NCBI GenBank assembly: GCA_937860285.1
Contig: CALMBS010000319.1
Span: forward strand, 1 to 17,482
Source: an uncultured Chloroflexota bacterium
Lineage (GTDB): Bacteria > Chloroflexota > Dehalococcoidia > UBA2247 > RBG-13-53-26
Reading direction: 5' to 3'
DNA length: 17,482 bases
Position numbers and translations under genes: made by a program
Notes under the pieces: generated by a model
Told to the model about the DNA's origin: nothing
Database searches by the model: none
What the model saw: the letters and a program-made list of their open reading frames with translations, nothing else
Shown: in pieces, positions 7,805 through 14,705 of the stretch
Layout of the letters: every line of letters starts with the position of its first letter
Numbering within the stretch: position 1 is the stretch's first letter

Positions 7805-9619
7805 TCAGGTCACCCTGTTCCTGGCAGGTTTGGCTGACATTGCCTCAACATAGGCGGTGACGACGTCGCGGCGACGCAGCACACCCAACAGCCTGTTTGG
7901 GTAGGTCCTGTCTACAACCGGGATGCGCCCTACATGACGACCGCCAAGCTGGCCCAGGGCTTCCTTGACGGACTGGTCCGGATAGGCCACAACCGGTGAC
8001 CTGGTGGCAATGTCCGCAATGGTGAGGGGCAAATCCTTGTGAGGCGTAGCTTTTTCGACGTCCTCCAACGTGACAATACCGTAGAGGTCTCCCCACTCAT
8101 CCACCACCGGGAAACCATGGTGCCCCGACTCGTGGAACCGGTCCATAAGCTGGGGGAGGGTAGTCGAAGGCAAGACGGTGGGGAAATCGCGGGTCATCAC
8201 CTCGCCCACCGTGACCGCTTCGAGAGCATCTGTCTGCGCTCTCCTGTGAATATCGACTCCCCTGCGTGCAAGCCCCATAGTGTAGATGGACTCTCGGTTC
8301 AAGGTTCTGGCAACCGCGTAGCTCACGATCACCGCAGTCATCAGCGGCAGGATCAGGTTGTAGTTCCTGGTCATCTCAAACAGGAGGATGATGGCCGTCA
8401 TTGGCCCGTGCACAACAGCGGCGAAGAAGGCTCCCATACCGATCAGAGCATATGATCCGGCGGCGTCGGGTACGGGGCCGGCTACGGCCGGGAACACGTC
8501 GTGAAACGCGAGTCCGAAAGCTCCACCGAGCATCGAGCCGATGAACAGTGAGGGCGCAAACACGCCTCCGCTGCCTCCGCTTCCCAGGGTGGCCGAAGTG
8601 GCCACTATCTTCAGGACCATCCATATGAGCAGCGTGAAGAAGCCGATCTGGCCCAGCAGGGCCAGGTCGGCACCGCCGAGTGAGGTCAACTCGCCTCCCG
8701 GTCCGTAGCTGCGTCCGTAGCCGACTCCGAAGATGTACGGGTAGAAGAACCCTATGACACCGACAGTCAGGCCACCGATGGCCGGCTTGGCGTAACCAGG
8801 GACCTTGTGAAGTGTCACTTTGAAGAAGTCCTGGCACAAGAAGAAGAAACGCCCAAAGGCAACGGCAGCGAGTCCAGCCAGAACCCCGAGGGCAATGTAG
8901 GCGGGTATCTCCCAGTAGCTGTACATACTGTAATCGGGAATGACGAATGAAGGGTCAGAGCCAAGCAAGCTGTGGGCCAGAAGGTCTGCCGCAATCGAAC
9001 TGACCAATATGAAGGCGAAATTGCGGCCGACGAACTTCCTCTCTACTATCTCCAGAGCGAACAATATGCCGCCAAGAGGCGCATTGAACGTGGCGGAGAT
9101 CCCGCCGGCGGCGCCACAGAGGAGCAGTGTCTTGGTCCAGTCCTCCGACATATTGAACCGTTGGCCGATAGTGGAGCCGATGGAGGCTCCAATGTGGACC
9201 ATCGGGCCCTCACGGCCGACCGATCCGCCGCTCCCAATGCAAATCGACGATGCCAGGGACTTCACCAAGGCAACGCGCTGGCGGATCCGTCCTCCGCCAA
9301 TGGCCACGGCCTCCATGACTTCGGGTGGGCCTTCGCCTTTGGCCTCTCGAGCCAGAAAGTAGATGATGGCGCCGACCAGCAGGCCGCCAGCGACAGGCAG
9401 AACGATGACGTAGTAGTCCCCTAGGAACTCGAGGAGATGAGCTCCCCTGTTGAAAAACAGCCAGCCGAAGCCCCTGATCATGTACCTGAAGCCAACTGCC
9501 CCCAGACCGGCGAGAAGCCCAGTGACCACAGCCAGGGTCGTGGCCATAATCGGTTCTGACCCTCTGATCCTGGTCCAGAGAGAGCGGAGGCTCTTCCTCA
9601 GGCGTTCTCTAGCACTCAA
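7805..9619 (-). CDS. ClC-family chloride transporter/channel with C-terminal CBS pair
   Basis: 604 residues. The start is TTG 9619, chosen for a GAAGGA site 9 nt upstream; ATG 9547 would cut into the first helix. The ClC signatures are present: GSGGSVGREGP (130-139) with the gating Glu137, FNAPLGGILFALE (178-190), and GSGGSGGVFAP (346-356). About ten hydrophobic segments span residues 25-440. Two CBS domains follow at about 470-524 and 534-590 (VGEVMTRDFPTVLP, HGFPVVDEWGDLYGIVTLEDV, GRIPVVD). CBS pairs often bind adenine nucleotides. The position equal to the internal proton glutamate of E. coli ClC (Glu203) is Ile191 here, so proton coupling may be altered or absent. GSGIP is replaced by GSGGS, as in many CBS-fused relatives. 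It is the last of three transport genes on this strand, with its own possible promoter at 9713-9740. Confidence 0.9.
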   Translation of the reverse strand: MSARERLRKSLRSLWTRIRGSEPIMATTLAVVTGLLAGLGAVGFRYMIRGFGWLFFNRGAHLLEFLGDYYVIVLPVAGGLLVGAIIYFLAREAKGEGPPEVMEAVAIGGGRIRQRVALVKSLASSICIGSGGSVGREGPMVHIGASIGSTIGQRFNMSEDWTKTLLLCGAAGGISATFNAPLGGILFALEIVERKFVGRNFAFILVSSIAADLLAHSLLGSDPSFVIPDYSMYSYWEIPAYIALGVLAGLAAVAFGRFFFLCQDFFKVTLHKVPGYAKPAIGGLTVGVIGFFYPYIFGVGYGRSYGPGGELTSLGGADLALLGQIGFFTLLIWMVLKIVATSATLGSGGSGGVFAPSLFIGSMLGGAFGLAFHDVFPAVAGPVPDAAGSYALIGMGAFFAAVVHGPMTAIILLFEMTRNYNLILPLMTAVIVSYAVARTLNRESIYTMGLARRGVDIHRRAQTDALEAVTVGEVMTRDFPTVLPSTTLPQLMDRFHESGHHGFPVVDEWGDLYGIVTLEDVEKATPHKDLPLTIADIATRSPVVAYPDQSVKEALGQLGGRHVGRIPVVDRTYPNRLLGVLRRRDVVTAYVEAMSAKPARNRVT

Positions 9620-9712
9620 AGCGGACCGTCCTTCGGCCCGATCGGTATTCCGTGTGCGTCAGTCCTGGGCCTGAGTGCCGAGCAAGGTGAGCAGCACACT
9701 GCCGGACCCGAG

Positions 9713-9740
9713 ATTGTGCCCTCCATGGCTTCTTGGTCAA
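9713..9740 (-). promoter_or_regulatory. Possible promoter for the ClC gene
   Basis: On the minus strand, TTGACC (9740-9735) and CACAAT (9718-9713) are spaced by 16 bp. The -35 box is good and the -10 box matches four of six bases. It lies between the permease stop (9764) and the ClC start (9619). Confidence 0.35.
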
Positions 9741-9763
9741 GGCACCCGTCTCCGTCGAATGCT

Positions 9764-11167
9764 TCATCCGTATCTCAAGATCAGATACACGTTGCACAGG
9801 CCAACGACCAGCACAGTGGCTGGAATGGCATACTTGCAGTACTTGCCCCAGCTGATCCTATACCCTTCCTTCTCTGCGATGGCAGTGCCAACCACGTTGG
9901 CTGAAGCCCCGATGGGAGTGGCGTTGCCGCCGGTATCGGTGCCCAGAGCCAGCGACCAGGCCAGCGGCTGTTGGGCCCCGGGTGCCAGAGAATGCGCCAG
10001 CGTTCCGATAACACTCCGCATCGTGGCCGCAAGAGGAATGTTGTCGACGATGGCACTGGCGAACGCAGAGATCCACAGGATGAGAGTCATGGCCATGATC
10101 AGGCTGGAACCGGATGCGTCACCGATGCGCTCGGCCAACATCTCCAGCACGCCGGTGGCCTCCAGTCCACCCACGCAGACGAACAGCCCGAAGAAGAACA
10201 ACAAGGTCCGCCAGTCTACACCCGCCAGAATATGGGACAGCTGGTCTCTGAGGGCAAGGGCGCTGGCACAGAGGGTGAGCACCGCTGCTATGCATCCGAT
10301 CAGGCCGACCGACAGGCCGGTCTGGGCATGGGTCACCAGCAGTGCCACGATCAGGAGGAACACCGCTGTGCTTAACATGAAGAGGCGAGGGTTGTGGATG
10401 GCCTCACTCGGCCGAGGGTACTGATCCCGCGAGTTGACCGGGCTGTCTGGTGCCTGCTGCCTGAGGGCTTTGCGGAAGAAGAGGTAGAAGAGAGACAGTA
10501 CCGCGATCATGCTGGCCCAGGCTATCGGCCCCGTGTTTGAGGCGAAGTCCGCGAAGGTGTGGTTGAAGTGAGTGCCTATGATGATGTTGGGCGGGTCTCC
10601 GGACATGGTGGCGCTGCCACCAGTATTAGAGGCGAACACCTCGGCGATTATCACTGGCACCGGGTCGAATCTCAGCAGGCGGGCCAGCTCGATGGTCGCG
10701 GTAGCCAGGAACAGCATCACGGTGATGCTGTCTATGAAAATCGACAGGAACCCCGAGAGCAGCATGAAAGCGATGAGTATTGGGGTGACCCGGTACTTGA
10801 CGACCTTGGCCACGAGCAAGCATAGCCAGCGGAAGAAGCCCGCGGCCCCCATTCCCTCCACCATGACCGTCATGCCACCGATGAAGATCATGGTCTGCCA
10901 GTTCACGCCGCCAATCTCGGGTTCACTGCCGGAGGCTGCTTGGGTCACGGCCTCGGCCGCATGTTTGCCGTACCACCAGTGCGAATCGACGAAGTCGTAG
11001 AGCCGTATGACGTGCCACAGCTTGTCCGGTTCCATCAGAGCAAGGACCAGCACGGCGGTCAGGGCAGCGCCCACCAGCGCCGGAATGTAGCGGTGGACTC
11101 TCCCACTCATGATGGCAATGAACATGCCGGCGAAGATGACCATGGCCAGTATCTGTTCCAGCGTCAT
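9764..11167 (-). CDS. ArsB/P-protein family (ion-transporter superfamily) permease
   Basis: 467 residues with about 11 hydrophobic helices. The two inverted halves of this superfamily are visible. Repeat one has IFIDSITVMLF (143-153) and GGSATMSGDPPNIIIG (183-198). Repeat two has IVDNIPLAATM (373-383) and GTDTGGNATPIGASANVVG (409-427). The GDPPN signature places it with ArsB, the P protein and related anion or Na+/H+ carriers. The transported ion cannot be told from sequence; nothing nearby (no arsR, arsA or arsC) suggests arsenite. The start is ATG 11167; AGGGAC copies lie directly upstream and 11 nt upstream. The OadG-like gene ends 118 bp upstream on the same strand. Both genes are downstream of the leftward promoter at operator A, so they probably form one transcript. 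Confidence 0.85.
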   Translation of the reverse strand: MTLEQILAMVIFAGMFIAIMSGRVHRYIPALVGAALTAVLVLALMEPDKLWHVIRLYDFVDSHWWYGKHAAEAVTQAASGSEPEIGGVNWQTMIFIGGMTVMVEGMGAAGFFRWLCLLVAKVVKYRVTPILIAFMLLSGFLSIFIDSITVMLFLATATIELARLLRFDPVPVIIAEVFASNTGGSATMSGDPPNIIIGTHFNHTFADFASNTGPIAWASMIAVLSLFYLFFRKALRQQAPDSPVNSRDQYPRPSEAIHNPRLFMLSTAVFLLIVALLVTHAQTGLSVGLIGCIAAVLTLCASALALRDQLSHILAGVDWRTLLFFFGLFVCVGGLEATGVLEMLAERIGDASGSSLIMAMTLILWISAFASAIVDNIPLAATMRSVIGTLAHSLAPGAQQPLAWSLALGTDTGGNATPIGASANVVGTAIAEKEGYRISWGKYCKYAIPATVLVVGLCNVYLILRYG

Positions 11168-11285
11168 GTCCCTGTCTGTCCCTGTTTCGCGTCTCGGTCA
11201 TTAGGGGTGGCACGGCCGTTTCAGCACTTCTTGCGCTTGGTCACTCGCTTCCTTGTCTCGATCGCGTTGCACCAGCCATGGCGGA

Positions 11286-11657
11286 CTATCCCTGGCGTCT
11301 TCCCCATCTCCGCCCGGCCTCCTGTCTGGAACTCATCAATCGCTCTTTGCCTGCAGCTGGCCACCGGCCGGTCTTGGGCTGCGAGACGGAGGCCTTGTCA
11401 TCTTGGCAAATCCTGCCCGCCTTCTGTTGCTCCATCGCCAGCGCCACGGCGACAGCTATGGCAGCAACGTCTTCCTCACGTGGTCCGTCCTCCCCAAACC
11501 CACCGTGAATCCCCATGTCTCGTCTCTCCTTCTGGTTCCTGACCGACGTGAGTCGGGTCATCATCATGATGGCCAGCATCAAGATGGTGAGGACGACCAT
11601 CACCACGACCACGCCGACCGCAGCTATGGCTGAGGCCTGCAGAAGGTCGTCTCTCAC
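11286..11657 (-). CDS. OadG-like small membrane subunit (sodium-pump decarboxylase gamma family)
   Basis: 123 residues from GTG 11657, with a weak GGGA site upstream. One N-terminal membrane helix (about 8-35, AIAAVGVVVVMVVLTILMLAIMM) is followed by a charged linker. Then comes EEDVAAIAVAVALAMEQQ, the typical internal helix of OadG. The tail GRWPAAGKERLMSSR matches the conserved W-x-x-x-GR-x-x-LM-x-SR end of that family. In classical pumps OadG bridges the biotin carboxyltransferase OadA and the Na+-translocating OadB, and gives stability. Neither oadA nor oadB is visible here. The next gene downstream is instead an ArsB/P-type permease, so this may be an accessory subunit of that permease. 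The leftward promoter at operator A is about 115 nt upstream. Confidence 0.65.
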   Translation of the reverse strand: MRDDLLQASAIAAVGVVVVMVVLTILMLAIMMMTRLTSVRNQKERRDMGIHGGFGEDGPREEDVAAIAVAVALAMEQQKAGRICQDDKASVSQPKTGRWPAAGKERLMSSRQEAGRRWGRRQG

Positions 11658-11744
11658 AACTTCTATCCCGCTATCTGTTTCGCTCAGGGCACGTTTCCCA
11701 TGAGCGCTCCAGGATCACTCTGTGCCGGTGGATGTCGCGACAGG

Positions 11745-11773
11745 TTGACTGGTCGGCCGATGCATGCTAGTAT
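11745..11773 (+). promoter_or_regulatory. Rightward promoter A
   Basis: TTGACT (11745-11750) and TAGTAT (11768-11773) are 17 bp apart. The operator starts at the very next base. It drives the small membrane protein at 11835. A short dyad TGCAT-N6-ATGCA (11761-11776) overlaps the -10 box. Confidence 0.65.
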
Positions 11774-11793
11774 GCAAGTAATCATATACTTAC
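11774..11793. promoter_or_regulatory. Putative TetR-type operator A
   Basis: Inverted repeat GCAAGT-N8-ACTTAC; the inner core AAGTA-N6-TACTT is a perfect dyad. It follows the rightward -10 box directly and covers the leftward -10 box, so a bound repressor would block both directions. The arrangement is the same as operator B in front of the second TetR gene. Confidence 0.65.
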
Positions 11794-11809
11794 TATGTGA
11801 GGCGGTCAA
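11781..11809 (-). promoter_or_regulatory. Leftward promoter A' toward the OadG-like and permease genes
   Basis: On the minus strand, TTGACC (11809-11804) and TATGAT (11786-11781) are spaced by exactly 17 bp, and each hexamer differs from consensus by one base. It is divergent from and overlaps promoter A, with operator A between them. The leader to GTG 11657 would be about 115 nt. Confidence 0.55.
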
Positions 11810-11834
11810 CAGGACTGCGGGAGAGGGGAGCGGT

Positions 11835-12161
11835 ATGGCTCCACGGATAGGTGCTCCCAAGGCGACGACCCGGCTATCGGGATGGCAAAGAGCTATTGCG
11901 GGCCTCCTTGAAGTGGTCTGCGGTTCTGCGTTGCTTGCGCTCTTCGGCAGCGGAGCTGGCGCCACGTGGGGCCTTGCACTGGGCTTTGGTGCCGGCATCG
12001 GTGCGCTCTGCGGAGGAGTCGGAGTATTTGTCCTCGGCCTGGTGTTGCTGCCCATGGACGCTCGGGTTGGGCAGACCCTCTCGTTATGGATCGCAGCGCT
12101 GGTGCTTCTGATCGTTGAAGTAGTAATAGGCGCGGTCGTCTGGGGCATCAGATCACTGTAG
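11835..12161 (+). CDS. Small membrane protein of unknown function
   Basis: 108 residues from ATG 11835, which has a GAGGGGAG site 4 nt upstream. The frame is open further upstream to 11700, but that would include promoter A and operator A, so the later start is preferred. Three hydrophobic segments are visible: about 18-42 (GWQRAIAGLLEVVCGSALLALF), 45-75 (Gly/Ala-rich, GLALGFGAGIGALCGG) and 82-105 (LWIAALVLLIVEVVIGAVVW). I recognise no family. It is the first gene after promoter/operator A and lies 162 bp before a TetR gene on the same strand. It is therefore probably under TetR control and may be a membrane partner of the nearby ion transporters. Confidence 0.6.
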   Translation: MAPRIGAPKATTRLSGWQRAIAGLLEVVCGSALLALFGSGAGATWGLALGFGAGIGALCGGVGVFVLGLVLLPMDARVGQTLSLWIAALVLLIVEVVIGAVVWGIRSL

Positions 12162-12275
12162 AGCAGCAGGCACTGCGCCTCGCACGATCGCTGCTCCATA
12201 TCCAGGGCGCGGCGCAGCAATGTGAGCGTCGTCGTGTTCCGGCCTTGGATAGCGCTGCTGGCACTCCGTGTGGTG

Positions 12276-12305
12276 TTGCAGTCCGCGTCACGCCAATAGT
12301 ATGAT
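12276..12305 (+). promoter_or_regulatory. Possible promoter for the first TetR gene
   Basis: TTGCAG (12276-12281) and TATGAT (12300-12305) are 18 bp apart. Transcription would start near 12312, very close to ATG 12324, so a start at GTG 12345 becomes possible. No copy of the GYAAGT-N8-ACTTAC element is present here. Confidence 0.4.
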
Positions 12306-12323
12306 GCGCGTTGGGGCTATCCG

Positions 12324-12968
12324 ATGACCTTGAAGAGAACGGGAGTGTCAAAGAAACCTCAAAGGCGGCAGCGCACCGATGTGCGGCGGACGCAGATCGC
12401 CGACGCTGCCAGAGCCGTGGTTGTCAAGTGCGGCAGCGAGCATGTCACTGTTAGAGTGATCGCCAGGGAGATTGGAGTCTCCGAAGGAGCTCTCTACAGA
12501 CACTTCAAGAGCAAGCACGATATCCTGTCCCTGATGGTGGAGCGCGTCGAAGAAGACCTGGTGAAGGACATCGAAGAGCGGAGTGTGGGAGGCGGTGCAC
12601 CACTGGAGGTCCTCGAGAGCTCTCTGCGGAATCACGTATCCGCCATCCAGCAGAGAAGAGGAGTCTCCTTCCAGGTTGTTGCTGAGATTATCAGCCTCGG
12701 GGACAAGCGGCTGAGCAAGCAGGCATCACAGGCGCTTGATGCATATACCAGCCGCATTCGGACCATCCTGTTGCTGGGGGCAAAGGCCGGGCAGATACGG
12801 GCGAGCGTTGACGCAGACACGGCTGCGATTCTCATTGCCGCAACGCTGCAGGGACTGGTCAGCAGGTGGGCCTTGAGCGGGTACGCCTTCGACCTCGAAC
12901 AGGAATTCGATTCTGTCTGGAGCATATTGAGGACCGCTGTGGCATCCGAAGGCAACCACGAATCCTAG
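12324..12968 (+). CDS. TetR-family transcriptional regulator (first paralogue)
   Basis: 214 residues, typical length. The N-terminal DNA-binding domain starts near residue 21 (RRTQIADAARAVVVKCGSEH). Its helix-turn-helix covers about 39-62 (VTVRVIAREIGVSEGALYRHF), followed by SKHDILSLM. Residues 70-214 form the all-helical ligand and dimer domain, with GVSFQVVAEIISLGD and a C-terminal helix FDLEQEFDSVWSILRTAV. The start at ATG 12324 has only a GGGG about 9 nt upstream; GTG 12345 is an alternative. It is closely similar over its whole length to the TetR gene at 13304 (VSEGALYRHF against LSEGAIYRHF in the recognition helix), so a local duplication is likely. The effector is unknown. It follows the small membrane protein and may be read through from promoter A. 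Confidence 0.88.
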   Translation: MTLKRTGVSKKPQRRQRTDVRRTQIADAARAVVVKCGSEHVTVRVIAREIGVSEGALYRHFKSKHDILSLMVERVEEDLVKDIEERSVGGGAPLEVLESSLRNHVSAIQQRRGVSFQVVAEIISLGDKRLSKQASQALDAYTSRIRTILLLGAKAGQIRASVDADTAAILIAATLQGLVSRWALSGYAFDLEQEFDSVWSILRTAVASEGNHES

Positions 12969-13187
12969 CCGGTTGGGACTGGCCCGGTCTCAACCTGCCT
13001 CTGTAGGATCCCACTGGCAGAGCGTGAACCTATCCTTCTTGTCTGGCTAGATGCCTTGCCTCCGGTCCAGTCTGGCCTGTCGTGCCAGCGTCGCTCTCAC
13101 GATTGGAGGTAACCCCTCTTCCCGTCCGGCTGCTACCCCTCGCGTGACCCTACTGGTTGGCGATGTGTGGGACGCGCTCCGTGGGTA

Positions 13188-13216
13188 TTGACAATCCGTT
13201 CGAGTGGCGGTAGTGT
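13188..13216 (+). promoter_or_regulatory. Promoter B for the second TetR gene
   Basis: TTGACA (13188-13193, perfect consensus) and TAGTGT (13211-13216) are 17 bp apart. The -10 box keeps the important first two bases and the last T. The operator begins at the next base, the same layout as promoter A. Confidence 0.6.
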
Positions 13217-13236
13217 GTAAGTGATCAGTTACTTAC
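13217..13236. promoter_or_regulatory. Putative TetR-type operator B
   Basis: Inverted repeat GTAAGT-N8-ACTTAC, extending to a perfect 7-bp match TGTAAGT/ACTTACA. It covers the predicted transcription start, 67 bp before ATG 13304. This fits autorepression by the TetR protein encoded next. Confidence 0.65.
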
Positions 13237-13303
13237 ATGTGGTCATTGCCGACAGCAGCGAGGCTCCGGGCCCGGTGAAGACCAGGCCGAGGACCAACAC
13301 AGG

Positions 13304-13975
13304 ATGAAGTTGGAGCCGCTGAAGACAGCATGGAGCGGCAGAGTGTCATTGACCGTGAACAGGTTGCAGAGACGCCAGGGAACAGGGACCCGACGAGCGG
13401 AGATCGCGGATGCGGCTGGAGCCGTTATGGTCAGGGGTGGTGGAGAGCACATGACCATCAAGGAGATCGCCAAGGAGATCAGGCTCTCTGAGGGCGCCAT
13501 ATACCGGCACTTCCGGAACAAGCGCGACATTATGTCTCTGATGGCAGAAAACGCTGCGGAGGCGATGTGCGCTGACATTGGGAGAAGCTTCACAGCGGGG
13601 CGGACGCCGTTGCAGGCCCTCGAGCACGCTTTGCAGAAGCACATGTCCCACATCGAACAGAGGCAAGGCGTCTCTTTTCTAGTGGTTGCCGAGGTTGTCA
13701 GCCTCGGGGAGGGGAAACTGAAGGGGGAGGTCTCCGCTGCGTTGGACAGATACACGAGCCTCATTAAGGATCTGCTGGCGGCTGGTGTGAAGGCCGGAGA
13801 GGTACGCGAAGGGGTTGACCTCGACGCGGCAGGACTGCTCGTTGCGTCCATGATACATGGGTTGGTGAATACCTGGTCCTTGAGCAACCACGGGTTTGAC
13901 CTGGAGGAGCGATATGAGGTCCTGTGGGCTATCATACGCGCGGGCCTGGTGACCGGGAGGTGTCAGAGCACGTAG
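13304..13975 (+). CDS. TetR-family transcriptional regulator (second paralogue)
   Basis: 223 residues from ATG 13304; a GAGGA site lies about 10 nt upstream. The DNA-binding domain begins at about 30 (RRAEIADAAGAVMVRGGGEH), with the helix-turn-helix at about 50-72 (MTIKEIAKEIRLSEGAIYRHF) and then NKRDIMSLM. The ligand domain carries GVSFLVVAEVVSLGEGKL and FDLEERYEVLWAIIRAGL, both matching the paralogue at 12324. Operator B sits directly upstream, so autorepression is likely. Because the recognition helices are nearly the same, both regulators may bind operators A, B and C. The effector is unknown; acyl compounds, lipophilic drugs or ionic stress signals are all possible for this family. A UspA gene follows 63 bp downstream on the same strand. 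Confidence 0.9.
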   Translation: MKLEPLKTAWSGRVSLTVNRLQRRQGTGTRRAEIADAAGAVMVRGGGEHMTIKEIAKEIRLSEGAIYRHFRNKRDIMSLMAENAAEAMCADIGRSFTAGRTPLQALEHALQKHMSHIEQRQGVSFLVVAEVVSLGEGKLKGEVSAALDRYTSLIKDLLAAGVKAGEVREGVDLDAAGLLVASMIHGLVNTWSLSNHGFDLEERYEVLWAIIRAGLVTGRCQST

Positions 13976-14038
13976 GGCACGTGCGACCTTGCGGCCGTGC
14001 CTGCTGAGCTGGCTGGCGGGGATTCGGACAGGAGGAGG

Positions 14039-14518
14039 TTGAGAATTTACGAGCACATTCTTGTCCCGTTGGACGGCTCTGAGCTGGCTGAGACTGCCAT
14101 AGCCCACGCAGAGACACTTGCCAGAGGGTGTGGCGCGCAAAGCATCACGCTGCTAGCGGTTGCAGGTCGCAGCAATGGGCACAGGAAGGTAGTCGATGCC
14201 AGCGGGGAGACAGACGAGCCGGCGGTGCCTGGATCTGCGAGCTGGAAGGAGCGCGATGCCAGCAGTTACATCACCAGAATGGCCTTCAGACTCAGCGAGC
14301 GGGGACTACCGATCACCTACAAACTGGTTATCGGTGATCCCGCACAAGCCATCATCCACCACGCGGAGCACAGCCCGTGCGAAATCATAGTCATGACCGG
14401 CCGTGCCCGCTCCGGACCGGGACGCCTGACTCTGGGCAGCGTGGCGGACAAAGTCATCAGGGCCAGCACTGTTCCCGTCCTGATTGTCGGATCCCGGGTG
14501 ACAGCCCATGGCGAATGA
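14039..14518 (+). CDS. Universal stress protein (UspA family)
   Basis: About 159 residues if read from TTG 14039. This start puts the conserved opening (IYEHILVPLDGSELAETAI) at the N-terminus, as in the family. The AGGAGGAGG site lies immediately before, with unusually short spacing. GTG 13997 is in frame but has no ribosome site and adds an unconserved stretch. The C-terminal part has the nucleotide-binding region MTGRARSGPGRLTLGSVADKVIRASTVPVLIV. Compared with the common THGRSGLGRxxLGSVA, the first Gly of the G-2x-G signature appears to be Ala, so ATP binding may be weaker. A long loop (about 45-75) separates the first and second strands. UspA proteins help cells endure stress. It follows the TetR gene and probably shares promoter B. 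Confidence 0.85.
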   Translation: MRIYEHILVPLDGSELAETAIAHAETLARGCGAQSITLLAVAGRSNGHRKVVDASGETDEPAVPGSASWKERDASSYITRMAFRLSERGLPITYKLVIGDPAQAIIHHAEHSPCEIIVMTGRARSGPGRLTLGSVADKVIRASTVPVLIVGSRVTAHGE

Positions 14519-14571
14519 CTATGACAGCCCGTTTGCGGAGTGTAGGCCTGTTCGTTGTGACAATCCTGCCG

Positions 14572-14614
14572 ACGGTCAGGCGCGTCACAGCAGGTAGCGC
14601 GCTTGCCTGACCGT
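14572..14614 (+). terminator. Stem-loop after the UspA gene (possible terminator)
   Basis: ACGGTCAGGC (14572-14581) pairs perfectly with GCCTGACCGT (14605-14614), and further GC pairing is possible inside the 23-nt loop. Only TTT follows, so termination may be weak or the hairpin may serve another role, such as mRNA protection. It would separate the TetR/UspA transcript from the genes downstream. Confidence 0.4.
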
Positions 14615-14705
14615 TTCCCGAGAGGGGTGGGCCACAGGAGTCTACAGGACCGTCTGACCCAATGCCCCCTCGCCTCGAGACTGGGTTATCAGGAGGGCCC
14701 TGGCA

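Larger units (their letters stand above)
12969..13303. other. Intergenic region before the second TetR gene
   Basis: This gap of 335 bp contains promoter B and operator B near its right end. Over 12969-13187 I see no gene, no convincing terminator and no repeat. Confidence 0.5.

Noticed and set aside
11700..11834. Upstream extension of the small membrane protein
   Set aside because: It would place promoter A and operator A inside the coding region; ATG 11835 has a good GAGGGGAG site.
13997..14038. Upstream GTG start for the UspA gene
   Set aside because: It adds 14 residues unlike the family and has no ribosome site; the strong AGGAGG lies after it, next to TTG 14039.
14515..14610. 31-codon frame overlapping the uspA stop (ATGA) with a short hydrophobic stretch
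   Set aside because: The overlap suggests coupling, but there is no ribosome site, no known family, and its end lies within the stem-loop at 14572-14614.
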